Of a stretch of DNA of 64,000 bases, positions 53,822-62,550 are shown piece by piece. A program made the translations under genes and the position numbers. Each line of letters starts with the position of its first letter. Position 1 is the stretch's first letter. The notes beneath the pieces are model-generated. The model ran no database searches and was not told where the DNA came from. It saw only the letters and a list, made by a program, of their open reading frames with translations. The stretch is taken from the NCBI RefSeq assembly GCF_047302425.1, contig NZ_CP154855.1, forward strand, positions 3,348,001 through 3,412,000. Direction: 5' to 3'. This DNA is from Oceanitalea sp047302425 (lineage in GTDB: Bacteria > Actinomycetota > Actinomycetes > Actinomycetales > Actinomycetaceae).

Positions 53822-54718
53822 TTGAAGCACCTGCGAATCGACGAACGCAACGCATCGGCACTGAGTCACCTCTTCTCCGCCCGCATCTTTCGAGATTTTG
53901 GGAAGCAAGGCAAATCGGCTCTGTTTTCACGACTAATCCAACAAGCACACATCGCCGAGCTACTTCCCCACACTTATACTGTCGGCAAAGTCTTCGACGT
54001 AGCATTCGATCAACTAAGTCGCTCACCATTCCGAGATGATTACGTATACCGATCGGCACTTACCCAGAAGATACTCCTCGGTCGCCACTCCCTAAATACC
54101 GCAACGCTCCTGAGCGAGTTCCGCGCAGGCTCCTCGAAGGCCGACGTAGTGGTACTCAACGGCACCTCCACCGCCTATGAGATTAAGTCCGAACGAGACT
54201 CGCTAAACCGCCTGACGAGCCAACTCGCGAACTACCGCCAAGTTTTCGCTACAGTATACGTAGTTACAAGCAGGACGCATTTGTCCGAAGTGCTGAATGC
54301 GGCGCCCGCGGACGTGGGAGTGATCACTCTCTCGGACCGATTCCGGCTCCAGACCGAACGCGAGGCTTTGACGCGCCCGGAGCGCACCATTCCGACAATG
54401 ATCCTGGAGACTCTGCGCACCACCGAGGCAAGCGAAGTCCTCACTCGCCTCGGCCACGCAGTGCCAGACGTTCCCAACACCCGCCGGCGCACCGAGCTCT
54501 CCCTCCTCTTCGCACAACTAGACGCGACAAGCGCCCATGGCGAGGCGGTGAAGGTGCTGAAGCAGACGCGCTCGCAAGCGTCCCTGGCGAACTTCGTCCG
54601 TTCAGTGCCCGGCTCAGTCCGCGCAATATCGCTTGCGATCAACCCCAACGCCAGAAGTCAAACGCACATCCTCGAAGCATTCGACACGCCGCTGGTCGAC
54701 GCCCTTGGCTGGAGATGA
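53822..54718 (+). CDS. sce7726-family protein, predicted PD-(D/E)XK nuclease
   Basis: A 298-aa protein starting at a TTG with GGGAGGG upstream and a TACGAT -10-like box at 53775. The centre contains SSKADVVVLNG-TSTAYEIKSERD: Asp108 and E120-x-K122 form a PD-(D/E)XK-type nuclease site. LTSQLANYRQVFATVYVVTS follows as the usual flanking strand. The N-terminus is basic and helical. The gene overlaps the next one by 4 bp. GC content is clearly below the neighbourhood. Family members are known to pair with sce7725 proteins, but their function is undescribed to my knowledge. Confidence 0.78.
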   Translation: MKHLRIDERNASALSHLFSARIFRDFGKQGKSALFSRLIQQAHIAELLPHTYTVGKVFDVAFDQLSRSPFRDDYVYRSALTQKILLGRHSLNTATLLSEFRAGSSKADVVVLNGTSTAYEIKSERDSLNRLTSQLANYRQVFATVYVVTSRTHLSEVLNAAPADVGVITLSDRFRLQTEREALTRPERTIPTMILETLRTTEASEVLTRLGHAVPDVPNTRRRTELSLLFAQLDATSAHGEAVKVLKQTRSQASLANFVRSVPGSVRAISLAINPNARSQTHILEAFDTPLVDALGWR

Positions 54719-55656
54719 GATCCATGTACTATCCGTACTTCCGCGGCAAGCAGTTCGAGTTGATCGCAATCCGCGAGGCTGCACCCCTGATCGCATCCTC
54801 CGGTTTCACCCCGATCATTGAACCGGTCCGGGAGTCGCTCAGTGGGCTTACGAAGACGCTGGGCGCTCTAACCGAGGCCGGCGCTCAAGCCGTAGTGGTA
54901 GTCAATCCGCGCCATGGAGACCATAGGTACGGCGGCCACGCCATACGCGACCTACTTGGCGACCATCGCGGCAATGACGCGATTCGCGCAGGCATCCTCT
55001 TGACTAGCGAAACGACCACAGCGCAGGCGATTCAATACCTTACCGACCACAGTTCAGGCGGATCGGCGATAATCCACTCCGGATTTACTGATGCTCGCAC
55101 ACTCTCTCGGACTCTCGGCGACGACGCACCCTTCTGGAACGTGTTTCTAGAAGCACATTCCAACCTGCTGTATCGTCGTCATTTTCAGGGAGCGCCGCGA
55201 GTACTAGTCGGCGACGGCTTCGTGCAAATGAAGAACGCCGATTACCAGTTCATCGACACTTTCTCGGACCTCCACATCACATACCCAGACCGGGGCATGG
55301 ACGGATACGGGGACTTCTTGACCGTGGGCGACAACTACAGCGAAGGCGGCGGGCCCGCCTACGCGGTCGCCATCCACTTGACATTCGTCGATCCAGGCCA
55401 GGATGACGCCATGCTCATTTACCACTTCAAGTCCGACACAAACGACACTCCAACAGACCCTGCCGGAAAGTTCGCTCAAGCAGTGGGGAAACTGATCGCG
55501 ACGCTCGACTCTGGGCGATCACACCTATTCGAAACTAGTGCCATTAGTGAGTTTCGAGACCTGCACCACCGGGGACACTTCCCAGGATTGGGATACATAA
55601 AGAAGCTCTCGATCAAGCATCACCTCGAGACACTCTCGATTTACCACGGTCAATAA
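54715..55656 (+). CDS. sce7725-family protein
   Basis: A 313-aa protein opening MRSMYYPYFRGKQFELIAIR, the family's typical start, which also resembles the start of 'beta family' phage-like proteins. Strand-helix alternation (PIIEPVRESLSG, AVVVVNPRHGDH, HFKSDTNDTP) would fit a TIM-barrel-like fold. Pair partner of the nuclease-like gene upstream, coupled by a 4-bp overlap, and 2 bp from the RES gene. Function unknown. Confidence 0.75.
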   Translation: MRSMYYPYFRGKQFELIAIREAAPLIASSGFTPIIEPVRESLSGLTKTLGALTEAGAQAVVVVNPRHGDHRYGGHAIRDLLGDHRGNDAIRAGILLTSETTTAQAIQYLTDHSSGGSAIIHSGFTDARTLSRTLGDDAPFWNVFLEAHSNLLYRRHFQGAPRVLVGDGFVQMKNADYQFIDTFSDLHITYPDRGMDGYGDFLTVGDNYSEGGGPAYAVAIHLTFVDPGQDDAMLIYHFKSDTNDTPTDPAGKFAQAVGKLIATLDSGRSHLFETSAISEFRDLHHRGHFPGLGYIKKLSIKHHLETLSIYHGQ

Positions 55657-55658
55657 CG

Positions 55659-56717
55659 ATGGCCAAGAAGTACTGCTGTGCCGACTGTTTCGGCGATCCG
55701 GGCCTGACCCGTAGCATTATCCCCAAGGTAGTTTCTGACGACACAGGGTCCCCCCATATCGGCACCTGCGGGTACTGCGGCACGACCAACACCACAACCA
55801 TTGACCCTTCGGCATTGAATCAATGGTTCGAGATGGTGCTTGACTGCTACGTCCCTGATGAGAGTGGCTGGTCGCTGCCGTCGCTCCTCGCACAAGACTG
55901 GCGCCTCTTCGACCATCCCACGATGGACGAAGCTCATGCAAAGGAACTCCTAGCGGACATTCTCGATGACGGGGAGATCGTAAGGCGGGCCTTCTCGCCC
56001 GTAGATTTACCGCTCCACGAGACCCCTCAGCGCTGGGAGCACCTACGAGACGAGATGATGCATCGTAACCGCTGGTTTCTTGACGAGCCCATCGATTTAG
56101 ACCGGCTTGGCGAGTTGCTCGACCAACTATTGGCGCCTGCCGACGAGTTCGCAAGCATCGCAGAAACGTGGTATCGAGCTCGCCTCTTGCCTAACGACGA
56201 GCCGATCCCCCTCGAGAATATGGGCGCTCCGCCCGCTCGCCTAGCGGGCCACGGGCGGGCGAATCCCGCAGGAATTCGGTACCTCTACCTCGGGTCGACG
56301 CCTGGGACCGCGGTTGCAGAAGTGCGGCCTCACACCGGCGAGATGGCTTGCGTCGCCACGTACGACGTCCCTCCTATTCGTGCGCTCGACCTTCGCTCGC
56401 CCCGGAAGAGCGCATCACCCTTCCTCCTTGAGAACCGGGAGCAGATGGCCTCACTTCAGGCTGGGCTACCGCTGTTAGAGCGGCTCGGAGAAGAGCTCAC
56501 TAAGCCTGTACAGCCGCGCAGCGCTGCTTTCGAGTACATTCCGAGCCAGTACCTGTGCGAGTTCATTAAGAAGCAAGGATACCAAGGGGTCATATACCGT
56601 AGTTCCGTTAGTAGTGGAGTGAATCTGGCCCTTTTCGATCCGGACCTTGCTTCGGGGCTAGGAGTGTCGGTGACTCGCGTGGGTCGGGTCTCGGTAGAAA
56701 TCTCCGCAATGGCCTGA
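55659..56717 (+). CDS. HEPN/RES protein with N-terminal zinc ribbon
   Basis: A 352-aa protein. Residues 6-40 form a zinc ribbon (C6-C7-x-x-C10 and C37-x-x-C40). Residues about 45-165 match the HEPN-associated N-terminal region found in front of RES domains. The RES domain starts at about W171 (WYRARLL, Arg173) and continues with HGRANPAGIRYLYLGSTPGT (Tyr208/210, Ser213) and AVAEVRPH (Glu221). RES toxins phosphorolyse NAD+. The gene has at least three TTA leucine codons (56007, 56097, 56475), rare in such GC-rich genomes. No Xre-type antitoxin is adjacent. Confidence 0.8.
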   Translation: MAKKYCCADCFGDPGLTRSIIPKVVSDDTGSPHIGTCGYCGTTNTTTIDPSALNQWFEMVLDCYVPDESGWSLPSLLAQDWRLFDHPTMDEAHAKELLADILDDGEIVRRAFSPVDLPLHETPQRWEHLRDEMMHRNRWFLDEPIDLDRLGELLDQLLAPADEFASIAETWYRARLLPNDEPIPLENMGAPPARLAGHGRANPAGIRYLYLGSTPGTAVAEVRPHTGEMACVATYDVPPIRALDLRSPRKSASPFLLENREQMASLQAGLPLLERLGEELTKPVQPRSAAFEYIPSQYLCEFIKKQGYQGVIYRSSVSSGVNLALFDPDLASGLGVSVTRVGRVSVEISAMA

Positions 56718-57032
56718 CGCCTGTCGACGGCGTTCCCGTAACATCCGCGAGCCGCCTGCGGCAGCGAAGTTCCACCGATTCGCCAAGGGCTGGGCACGGG
56801 GGACATGGCACAGAGTCCCTCGATCAGCCCGTTCATATTCACGATGAATCACACCCGAGACTCCCGGATCACCATCTGAGCCGGCAACAGCTCCAGGGCG
56901 ACGATCCTGACTTCGAGAGCAACCTCCCGACATCACCGCCGTGTACGGCGTGCTGGCTGCTTTGGTGCACGAGAGCTCGGTCTGCGCATGAGGCATGCGG
57001 CACGGCGGTCGGGCCGAGCCCAAGGAGCCCGC
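56718..57032. other. 315-bp spacer at the right edge of the island
   Basis: No gene fits. Short open pieces on the plus strand (for example ending DITAVYGVLAALVHESSVCA at about 56992) look like a tail of a lost gene. No tRNA or integrase is visible that would mark an attachment site. Confidence 0.4.
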
Positions 57033-58697
57033 CTACAGCTCGGTGACCTGGCCGGCTTCGACGTGCCACCGCCGGTCGGTCCGCACCGTGGCGAGCATGC
57101 GCCGGTCGTGGGTCACCAGCAGCAGGGTGCCGTCGTAGGACTCGAGCGCCTGCTCGAGCTGCTCGATGGCCGGCAGGTCGAGGTGGTTCGTCGGCTCGTC
57201 GAGGACGAGCAGGTTGACGCCGCGGGCCTGCAACAGCGCCAGTCCGGCGCGGGTGCGCTCCCCCGCTGACAGCTCGTCGACGGGACGGTTGACGTGGTCG
57301 GCCTTGAGCCCGAACTTCGCCAGCAGCGTCCGCACCTCTCCGGACGTCAGGTGCGGGACGCGCTCCTCGAAGGCGGTGACGAGGAGCTGGCTCCCTGCCA
57401 GCTGGCCGCGTGCCTGGTCGATCTCACCGACGTGCACGCTGGCCCCCAGGCTCGCCGTTCCCTCGTCGGGCAGCTGCCGGCCGAGCAGCGCACGCAGCAG
57501 GGTCGACTTCCCCGCCCCGTTCGGTCCGGTGATGCCGATCCGCTCCCCGGCGTTCACCTGCAGCGACACCGGGCCGAGCGTGAAGGAGCCCTGCCGGAAC
57601 ACCGCGGAGCTCAGCGTGGAGACCACCGAACCGGAACGCGGCGCCGACCCGATGGTGAACTGGAGCTGCCACTCCTTGCGCGGCTCCTCGACCTCCTCGA
57701 GCCGGGCGATGCGGCTCTCCATCTGGCGGACCTTCTGCGCCTGCTTCTCGCTCGACTCGCTCGCCGCCCGGCGCCGGATCTTGTCGTTGTCCGGCGCCTT
57801 CCGGATCGCGTTGCGCACGCCCTGGCTCGACCACTCCCGCTGCGTCCTGGCCCGCGCGACGAGGTCGGCCTTCTTCTCGGCGAACTCCTCGTACTGCTCC
57901 CGCTGGTGACGGCGGACGGTCTCCCGCTCCTCCAGGTACGCGTCGTAGCCGCCGCCGAACACCCGGTTCGCGCCCTGGGCCAGGTCGAGCTCCAGCACGC
58001 GCGTCACGCAGCGCGCGAGGAACTCGCGGTCGTGACTGATGACGACGACGCCACCGCGGAGCCGACGGACGACGGACTCGAGCCGCTCGAGACCGTCGAG
58101 GTCGAGGTCGTTCGTCGGCTCGTCGAGGAGCACGATGTCGAAACGGGACAGGAGCAGCGCCGCCAGCCCGACACGTGCGGCCTGCCCTCCGGACAGCGAG
58201 GTCATCAGCGCGTCCTCGGGTCGCGCTCCGCCGAGGTCCAGGCCGAGGTCGGCGAGCACGGCGGGGAGACGCTCGTCGAGGTCGGCGGCGCCGCTGGCCA
58301 TCCAACGGTCCAGCGCCGCGGAGTACGCGTCGGCCGGGTCGACGCCGTCGGCGGCCAGCGACGGATCACCGAGGGCTGCCGCCGCGGCATCCAGGTCCCG
58401 GCTCGCCTCGGAGCACCCCGTCCGGCGGGCGATGTACTCGGCCACGGTCTCACCGGGGATGCGCTCGTGCTCCTGCGGCAGCCAGCCGACGAAAGCGTCC
58501 GCCGGGGACAGCGTGACGGTGCCCGCCTGCGGGTGGTCCCTGCCTGCGAGCAGCTTGAGCAGCGTGGACTTACCGGCGCCGTTGGCCCCGACCACCCCGA
58601 GGACGTCGCCGGGCGCGACGGTGAGGTCGAGCGAGTCGAAGAGGGTGCGATGGCCGTACCCGCCGGCCAGGCCGTGGGTCACGAGGGTCGCGGTCAT
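57033..58697 (-). CDS. ABC-F family ATPase
   Basis: A 554-aa protein with two ATPase domains and no membrane part. First: GANGAGKSTLLKLLAG, LSGGQAARVGLAALLLSRF. Second: GPNGAGKSTLLRALLG, ELSAGERTRAGLALL. The linker (about 240-320) is long, charged and rich in Gln/Lys/Arg (YEEFAEKKADLVARARTQRE), as in antibiotic-resistance ABC-F proteins. The family binds the ribosome and either protects it from antibiotics or aids translation. Which applies here is open. Convergent with the island. Confidence 0.88.
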   Translation of the reverse strand: MTATLVTHGLAGGYGHRTLFDSLDLTVAPGDVLGVVGANGAGKSTLLKLLAGRDHPQAGTVTLSPADAFVGWLPQEHERIPGETVAEYIARRTGCSEASRDLDAAAAALGDPSLAADGVDPADAYSAALDRWMASGAADLDERLPAVLADLGLDLGGARPEDALMTSLSGGQAARVGLAALLLSRFDIVLLDEPTNDLDLDGLERLESVVRRLRGGVVVISHDREFLARCVTRVLELDLAQGANRVFGGGYDAYLEERETVRRHQREQYEEFAEKKADLVARARTQREWSSQGVRNAIRKAPDNDKIRRRAASESSEKQAQKVRQMESRIARLEEVEEPRKEWQLQFTIGSAPRSGSVVSTLSSAVFRQGSFTLGPVSLQVNAGERIGITGPNGAGKSTLLRALLGRQLPDEGTASLGASVHVGEIDQARGQLAGSQLLVTAFEERVPHLTSGEVRTLLAKFGLKADHVNRPVDELSAGERTRAGLALLQARGVNLLVLDEPTNHLDLPAIEQLEQALESYDGTLLLVTHDRRMLATVRTDRRWHVEAGQVTEL

Positions 58698-58734
58698 CGG
58701 CCAATCCTCGCACCGGGGAGGCGCGTGCCCTTGC

Positions 58735-59172
58735 TCAGGCGCCGTGAAGCTCCTCGGCGAGCATGACAATGATCCCGCTCGGCCCGCGGACGTAGGTGAG
58801 CCGGTAGGCGTCCTCGTACGTGGCCACGCCCCGCAGCGGGTGGCAGCCGTGTCGTGCCGCGACCGCGAGCGCCTCATCGAGGTTCTCGACCGCGAAGGCG
58901 ACCCGGTGCATGCCGATCTCGTTCGGGCGGGTCGGCTCGGTCTCGATGGCGTCCGGGTGGAGGTACTCGAACAGCTCGAGGCGCCCGTGGCCGTCGGGCG
59001 TCTGGAGCATCGCGATCCGCGCGTGGTTGCCGTCGAGCCCAACCGCCGTGTCGGCCCACTCCCCGCTCACCGTGTCGCGGCCGAGGACCGTGAGGCCGAG
59101 GTCGGTGAAGAAGGCGACCGCGGCCTCGATGTCGCGGACGGCGATGCCGACGTTCTCGAGCCTGATGGCCAT
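58735..59172 (-). CDS. VOC-family (glyoxalase-like) protein
   Basis: A 145-aa protein with two beta-alpha-beta-beta-beta units: LENVGIAVRDIEAAVAFFTD and HRVAFAVENLDEALAVAARH. Potential metal ligands include His in MHRVAF and Glu in LELFEYLHP and VMLAEELHG. Glyoxalase or resistance dioxygenase functions are both possible. Located 37 bp upstream of the ABC-F gene and possibly in its transcript. The ATG at 59172 is chosen over an upstream in-frame codon that lacks family similarity. Confidence 0.82.
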   Translation of the reverse strand: MAIRLENVGIAVRDIEAAVAFFTDLGLTVLGRDTVSGEWADTAVGLDGNHARIAMLQTPDGHGRLELFEYLHPDAIETEPTRPNEIGMHRVAFAVENLDEALAVAARHGCHPLRGVATYEDAYRLTYVRGPSGIIVMLAEELHGA

Positions 59173-59219
59173 GTCACGACGGTAGCGGCGGGCTCGAGGT
59201 CCCGCCAGGAACATCGTGA

Positions 59220-59250
59220 GGGGTTCGGATCCTGCTGGGACCCGAACCCC
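59220..59250. terminator. Hairpin downstream of ychF
   Basis: GGGGTTCGG (59220-59228) pairs with CCGAACCCC (59242-59250). The hairpin lies 19 bp beyond the ychF stop and before the VOC start, so it probably terminates ychF. It is not a tRNA arm: no cloverleaf surrounds it. Confidence 0.55.
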
Positions 59251-59268
59251 GCACGATCCCGAACCTGC

Positions 59269-60354
59269 TCACACGTTGAAGCGGAACTCCACGACGTCGC
59301 CGTCCTGCATGACGTACTCCTTGCCCTCGATGCGCACCTGGCCCTTGGCCTTGGCCTCCGCCATGGAGCCGGCGGCGACGAGGTCGTCGAAGGAGACGAT
59401 CTCGGCCTTGATGAAGCCGCGCTGGAAGTCGGTGTGGATGACGCCGGCGGCCTCCGGGGCGGTCGCGCCCTTGGGGATGGTCCAGGCGCGGGCCTCCTTG
59501 GGCCCGGCGGTGAGGTAGGTCTGCAGGCCGAGGGTCTCGAAGCCGACCCGCGCCAGCTTGTCGAGGCCGGCCTCCTCCTGCCCGGCGTCGGCCAGCATCT
59601 CGGCGGCCTCCTCGGGCTCGAGCTCGACGAGCTCGGACTCGAACTTGGCGTCGAGGAAGATCGCGTCGGCCGGGGCCACCAGGCCGCGCAGCTCGGCCTG
59701 CATCGCCTCGTCGGCCAGGCCCTCGTCGTCGGTGTTGAACACGTAGATGAAGGGCTTGGCGGAGAGCAGCTGGAAGGAGGCGACGTGCTCCATGTCGAGC
59801 CCCGCCTTCTCCGCGCCGGAGGAGACCGCGGTGCCCTCCTCCAGCAGCGCGAGTACTGCCTTCGCGGTGTCGAGGACGGCGGCGTCGGTCTTCCTCCCGC
59901 GGACCTCCTTCTCGAGGCGCGGGATCGCCTTCTCCATCGTCTGGAGGTCGGCGAGGACGAGCTCGGTGACGATCGTCTCGATGTCCTCGGCCGGGGACAC
60001 CTTGCCCTCGACGTGGACGACGTCGGGGTCGCTGAAGGCGCGCGTCACGAGGCAGATCGCGTCGGCCTCGCGGATGTTGGCGAGGAACTGGTTGCCCAGC
60101 CCCTCCCCCTCGGAGGCGCCGCGGACGATGCCGGCGATGTCGACGAAGGAGACCGTCGCGGGGAGGATCTTCTGCGAGCCGAAGACCTCCGCCAGCTTGT
60201 CCAGCCGCGGGTCGGGCAGCGGGACGACGCCGACGTTGGGCTCGATCGTCGCGAACGGGTAGTTCGCGGCGAGCACCGTCGCGCGGGTCAGGGCGTTGAA
60301 GAGGGTCGACTTGCCGACGTTGGGCAGTCCGGCGATTCCGATGGTGAGGGCCAC
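59269..60354 (-). CDS. ychF: Ribosome-binding ATPase YchF
   Basis: A 361-aa member of the OLA1/YchF subfamily. GLPNVGKSTLFNALTRATVL is the P-loop, DIAGIVRGASEGEGLGNQFL is the G3 region, NTDD (in FIYVFNTDDEG) replaces NKxD as in ATP-preferring members, and the TGS domain is at the C-terminus (VIHTDFQRGFIKAEIVSFDD). Length is standard. The GTG at 60354 starts directly at VALTIGIAG; the open frame upstream has no similarity. Confidence 0.95.
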   Translation of the reverse strand: MALTIGIAGLPNVGKSTLFNALTRATVLAANYPFATIEPNVGVVPLPDPRLDKLAEVFGSQKILPATVSFVDIAGIVRGASEGEGLGNQFLANIREADAICLVTRAFSDPDVVHVEGKVSPAEDIETIVTELVLADLQTMEKAIPRLEKEVRGRKTDAAVLDTAKAVLALLEEGTAVSSGAEKAGLDMEHVASFQLLSAKPFIYVFNTDDEGLADEAMQAELRGLVAPADAIFLDAKFESELVELEPEEAAEMLADAGQEEAGLDKLARVGFETLGLQTYLTAGPKEARAWTIPKGATAPEAAGVIHTDFQRGFIKAEIVSFDDLVAAGSMAEAKAKGQVRIEGKEYVMQDGDVVEFRFNV

Positions 60355-60419
60355 GGGCACCGAGTCTACGTGCCGGGCGAGGGCGCGGACCGGTGGCCTG
60401 CCCCACCCCGCGGCGCGGG

Positions 60420-60740
60420 TCAGCCGCCGGCGACCTCCACGGCCGCCTCCCGGCGCGGGTCGGCGGCACCGGTGAGCGTCCCGGTCCCCGGATCCACCGC
60501 GAGCGCGTTGACGGATCCGAAGGCGCACGCGGAATGCGACGCCCCGGGCAGCGGCAGCGGGGCGAGCTCCTCGTGCTCCCCGACGGCGCCGCGCACCGGC
60601 TCCCAACTCACGATCTCGTAGCCGGCGAAGGACGCAGGTCGATCCCCGGCACCGTGGCCAGCGAGTCCGCGAGCGCCCTCGTGTAAAAGGCCTGGACGCC
60701 GTCGGCGGCGAGGTGCGCATCGTCGTGGCCAGCTCCTCCT
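60420..60740 (-). pseudogene. Gamma-glutamyltranspeptidase-like remnant
   Basis: Two frames carry GGT-like pieces. The last 66 codons (SHSACAFGSVNALAVDPGTG, then GAADPRREAAVEVAGG) resemble the small subunit's C-terminus. A different frame slightly upstream reads HDDAHLAADGVQAFYTRALA, reminiscent of the 'eGxxxFYxGxlA' region, which in an intact enzyme lies hundreds of residues earlier. The central part is missing and a frameshift lies near 60625, so the gene is dead. Confidence 0.45.
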
Positions 60741-60965
60741 GGACGAGCAGCTCCCCCTCGCCGCCGCCGCCATCGACCCCGCAGACCTCAAGGCCGAGAT
60801 CTCGGAAACCCTCGACGGGCAGGACGGCGACTGGCCGGCCAACATCCGCCTGCTCCTGGACGAGGAGCATGTCTCCTCCCGCCTTGTCACCCCTGCTCGC
60901 CTCGGCAATCTCCGCCGTCGAGCGGATGCGCGCCAAGAAGCGCGAGAAGGTGTCCACGCACCCTC

Positions 60966-61136
60966 GTGAAGATGCAGACCGACACCGGTGAGGTCGTCTC
61001 CTGGTGGGCCACCAACCCGCCGAAGCTCGACTAGAGAGACGACGTCGTCATCGACCGGGCGACGGGGAAGGATTCCAAGGAGTACAACGGCCAGGACCAG
61101 ACCGCCATCACCCGAGCCAAGTTGACGGCGACATAG
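60966..61136 (+). pseudogene. Fragment resembling mobile-element protein tail
   Basis: The frame reads VKMQTDTGEVVSWWATNPPKL, hits an in-frame TAG (61032-61034), then continues SKEYNGQDQTAITRAKLTA to a stop at 61136. The motif resembles the OB-like tail of large actinobacterial mobile-element proteins; this is my recollection, not a search. No start and an internal stop make it a remnant. Confidence 0.45.
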
Positions 61137-61233
61137 CGCCCGACCCAACCGTGCACGTCACAGCGCCCCCTCACCAGCACGGGTGAGGGGGCGCTGTGGG
61201 CTCAGGACCCGAAAGCCGAAGCCCGTCGACCCC

Positions 61234-61446
61234 CTAGGAGCGGGAGCGCCTTCTTCGCGACACCACCAAGAGGTGACCTGCACCCAGTGCGACCGCCGCG
61301 ACGACTGACACCAGCAGCATTTGCCACACCGGCCAGCTAAGCGCGAGACCGACGACCAGGATGACGATGACTGCGACCCACCACAGGTCAGCGGGAGTAC
61401 GACTCCCCCTTGGTGCCATCAGCGAGAACGAGCTCCGTTCACCCAC
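61234..61446 (-). CDS. Small two-TM protein
   Basis: A 70-aa protein with two hydrophobic segments (about 22-37 and 41-59) and a basic tail (RRRRSRS). Its GTG overlaps the end of the secreted-protein gene by 8 bp, so the two are translated together. Size, topology and coupling fit an immunity or accessory protein for the upstream product, but no homology supports this. Confidence 0.55.
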   Translation of the reverse strand: MGERSSFSLMAPRGSRTPADLWWVAVIVILVVGLALSWPVWQMLLVSVVAAVALGAGHLLVVSRRRRSRS

Positions 61447-62269
61447 AGTTCTGTGCTCCCACCTTGGTGAATGCTGTGCGGGGGCCGACGATCCGAGCCT
61501 GGTAGCAGGCCTGCACGTCGCTCCCGTCCCTCCAGACCTTCAGGATTTCACGGTAGATGGCGGCCAGGGTCGGCGCACCCACAGCCGTGCATAGCAGCTT
61601 CGTCAGGCTCGCCAGTCCCGCCGGGACCTTGTTCAGAGCGCACGTCGCGACGGCGGCCGCCCCACCCGCGGCCACGATGGCCGTGGATACCGCGTTCATC
61701 TCCCAGCCCCACATGTTCAGATACACACCGACGCCGAAGGTGAGGCGAGGGTCCGCGACGACGGGGTAGGTGACGTCACCTTCGATGTGCTGGACGAGGC
61801 GCTGCCCGTCGAGCTCGTAGGAGGTCTCCACCAGTCGACCTTCGGCATCCACCGCCCACGGCGCCTCGATCTCTCCGAGCGAGAGGCGGCTGCCGCCCTC
61901 CTCGACGACGAACTCGAAGGCGTCGCCAGACGGCACCAGCTCCACCCCTTCTGGGACAGTCAGGTCGTAGGTGGTCTGGGTGGCGCCGTCCTCGAGGACC
62001 GCCATGACCTGCAGCCCGTCCTCATGCTGGACGACTGCGGCGTCAACCCCTGGCTCGGCGGTGACGGCGAAGGTTCCATCCTCGGTCTCGGCTCGAACAG
62101 TGGAGCCGGCCTGGCCGACAACCTCGATGTTCTCCTTGGCGGTCTGCTGACCGACAACGGCCATGGCCTCGTGTACGACATCTGAGGTGCGCCCCTCGGG
62201 CTCGCCGGGCGCCGCTGAAACACCGCCTGCGACCATCGCCAATGACACGACAGCTGCGAGCCCGTTCAT
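61439..62269 (-). CDS. Secreted protein with YPVVADP motif
   Basis: A 276-aa exported protein; the ATG at 62269 follows AAGGGG and begins a signal peptide (cleavage near VSA-APG, residue 19-20). Residues 21-165 are an acidic beta-rich region. Y168-P-V-V-A-D-P174 is the motif found in a broad group of actinobacterial secreted proteins. The last 102 residues are hydrophobic and cationic, with Ala/Gly-rich helices and four cysteines (210, 227, 255, 275), compatible with two disulfides. A propeptide-plus-mature-peptide design is plausible but unproven. Confidence 0.7.
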   Translation of the reverse strand: MNGLAAVVSLAMVAGGVSAAPGEPEGRTSDVVHEAMAVVGQQTAKENIEVVGQAGSTVRAETEDGTFAVTAEPGVDAAVVQHEDGLQVMAVLEDGATQTTYDLTVPEGVELVPSGDAFEFVVEEGGSRLSLGEIEAPWAVDAEGRLVETSYELDGQRLVQHIEGDVTYPVVADPRLTFGVGVYLNMWGWEMNAVSTAIVAAGGAAAVATCALNKVPAGLASLTKLLCTAVGAPTLAAIYREILKVWRDGSDVQACYQARIVGPRTAFTKVGAQNCG

Positions 62270-62460
62270 TGTTCCCCTTGCAAGTCGCGGGAGCCCCCGT
62301 TGGCCTCCCCGTGATTTCAACGTATCCACGGGGCCGTTGCTCGATCGACCACCAAAGGCAGGAGTTCTCGACGCGAACGAGCACCAACCGCGGAAGTTTG
62401 GGCGGCACTTCCGCCGGACCGCCGCCCCGAACATCAGGCCGGGCCGCACACGACCTTGGC

Positions 62461-62550
62461 ATGAGTAACCTCAACCGTCACCGCGCCGGCTCACCTGTCG
62501 GCGGCCGCTTCGCTCCCGGGTCACGCACCGCTGCCGATGACTGCGTCTAG
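62461..62550 (+). pseudogene. 29-codon remnant with NRHRAGSPVGGRFA motif
   Basis: A short frame, MSNLNRHRAGSPVGGRFAPG, to a TAG at 62548. This is the typical N-terminal signature of plasmid- and phage-borne actinobacterial proteins (NRHxAGxxVGGxFA), after which several hundred residues usually follow. Here it ends at once, so it marks the edge of a lost mobile gene. Confidence 0.5.

Noticed and set aside
59220..59250. GGTTCG-like segment suggesting a tRNA
   Set aside because: No acceptor or anticodon arms can be drawn; it is a simple hairpin.
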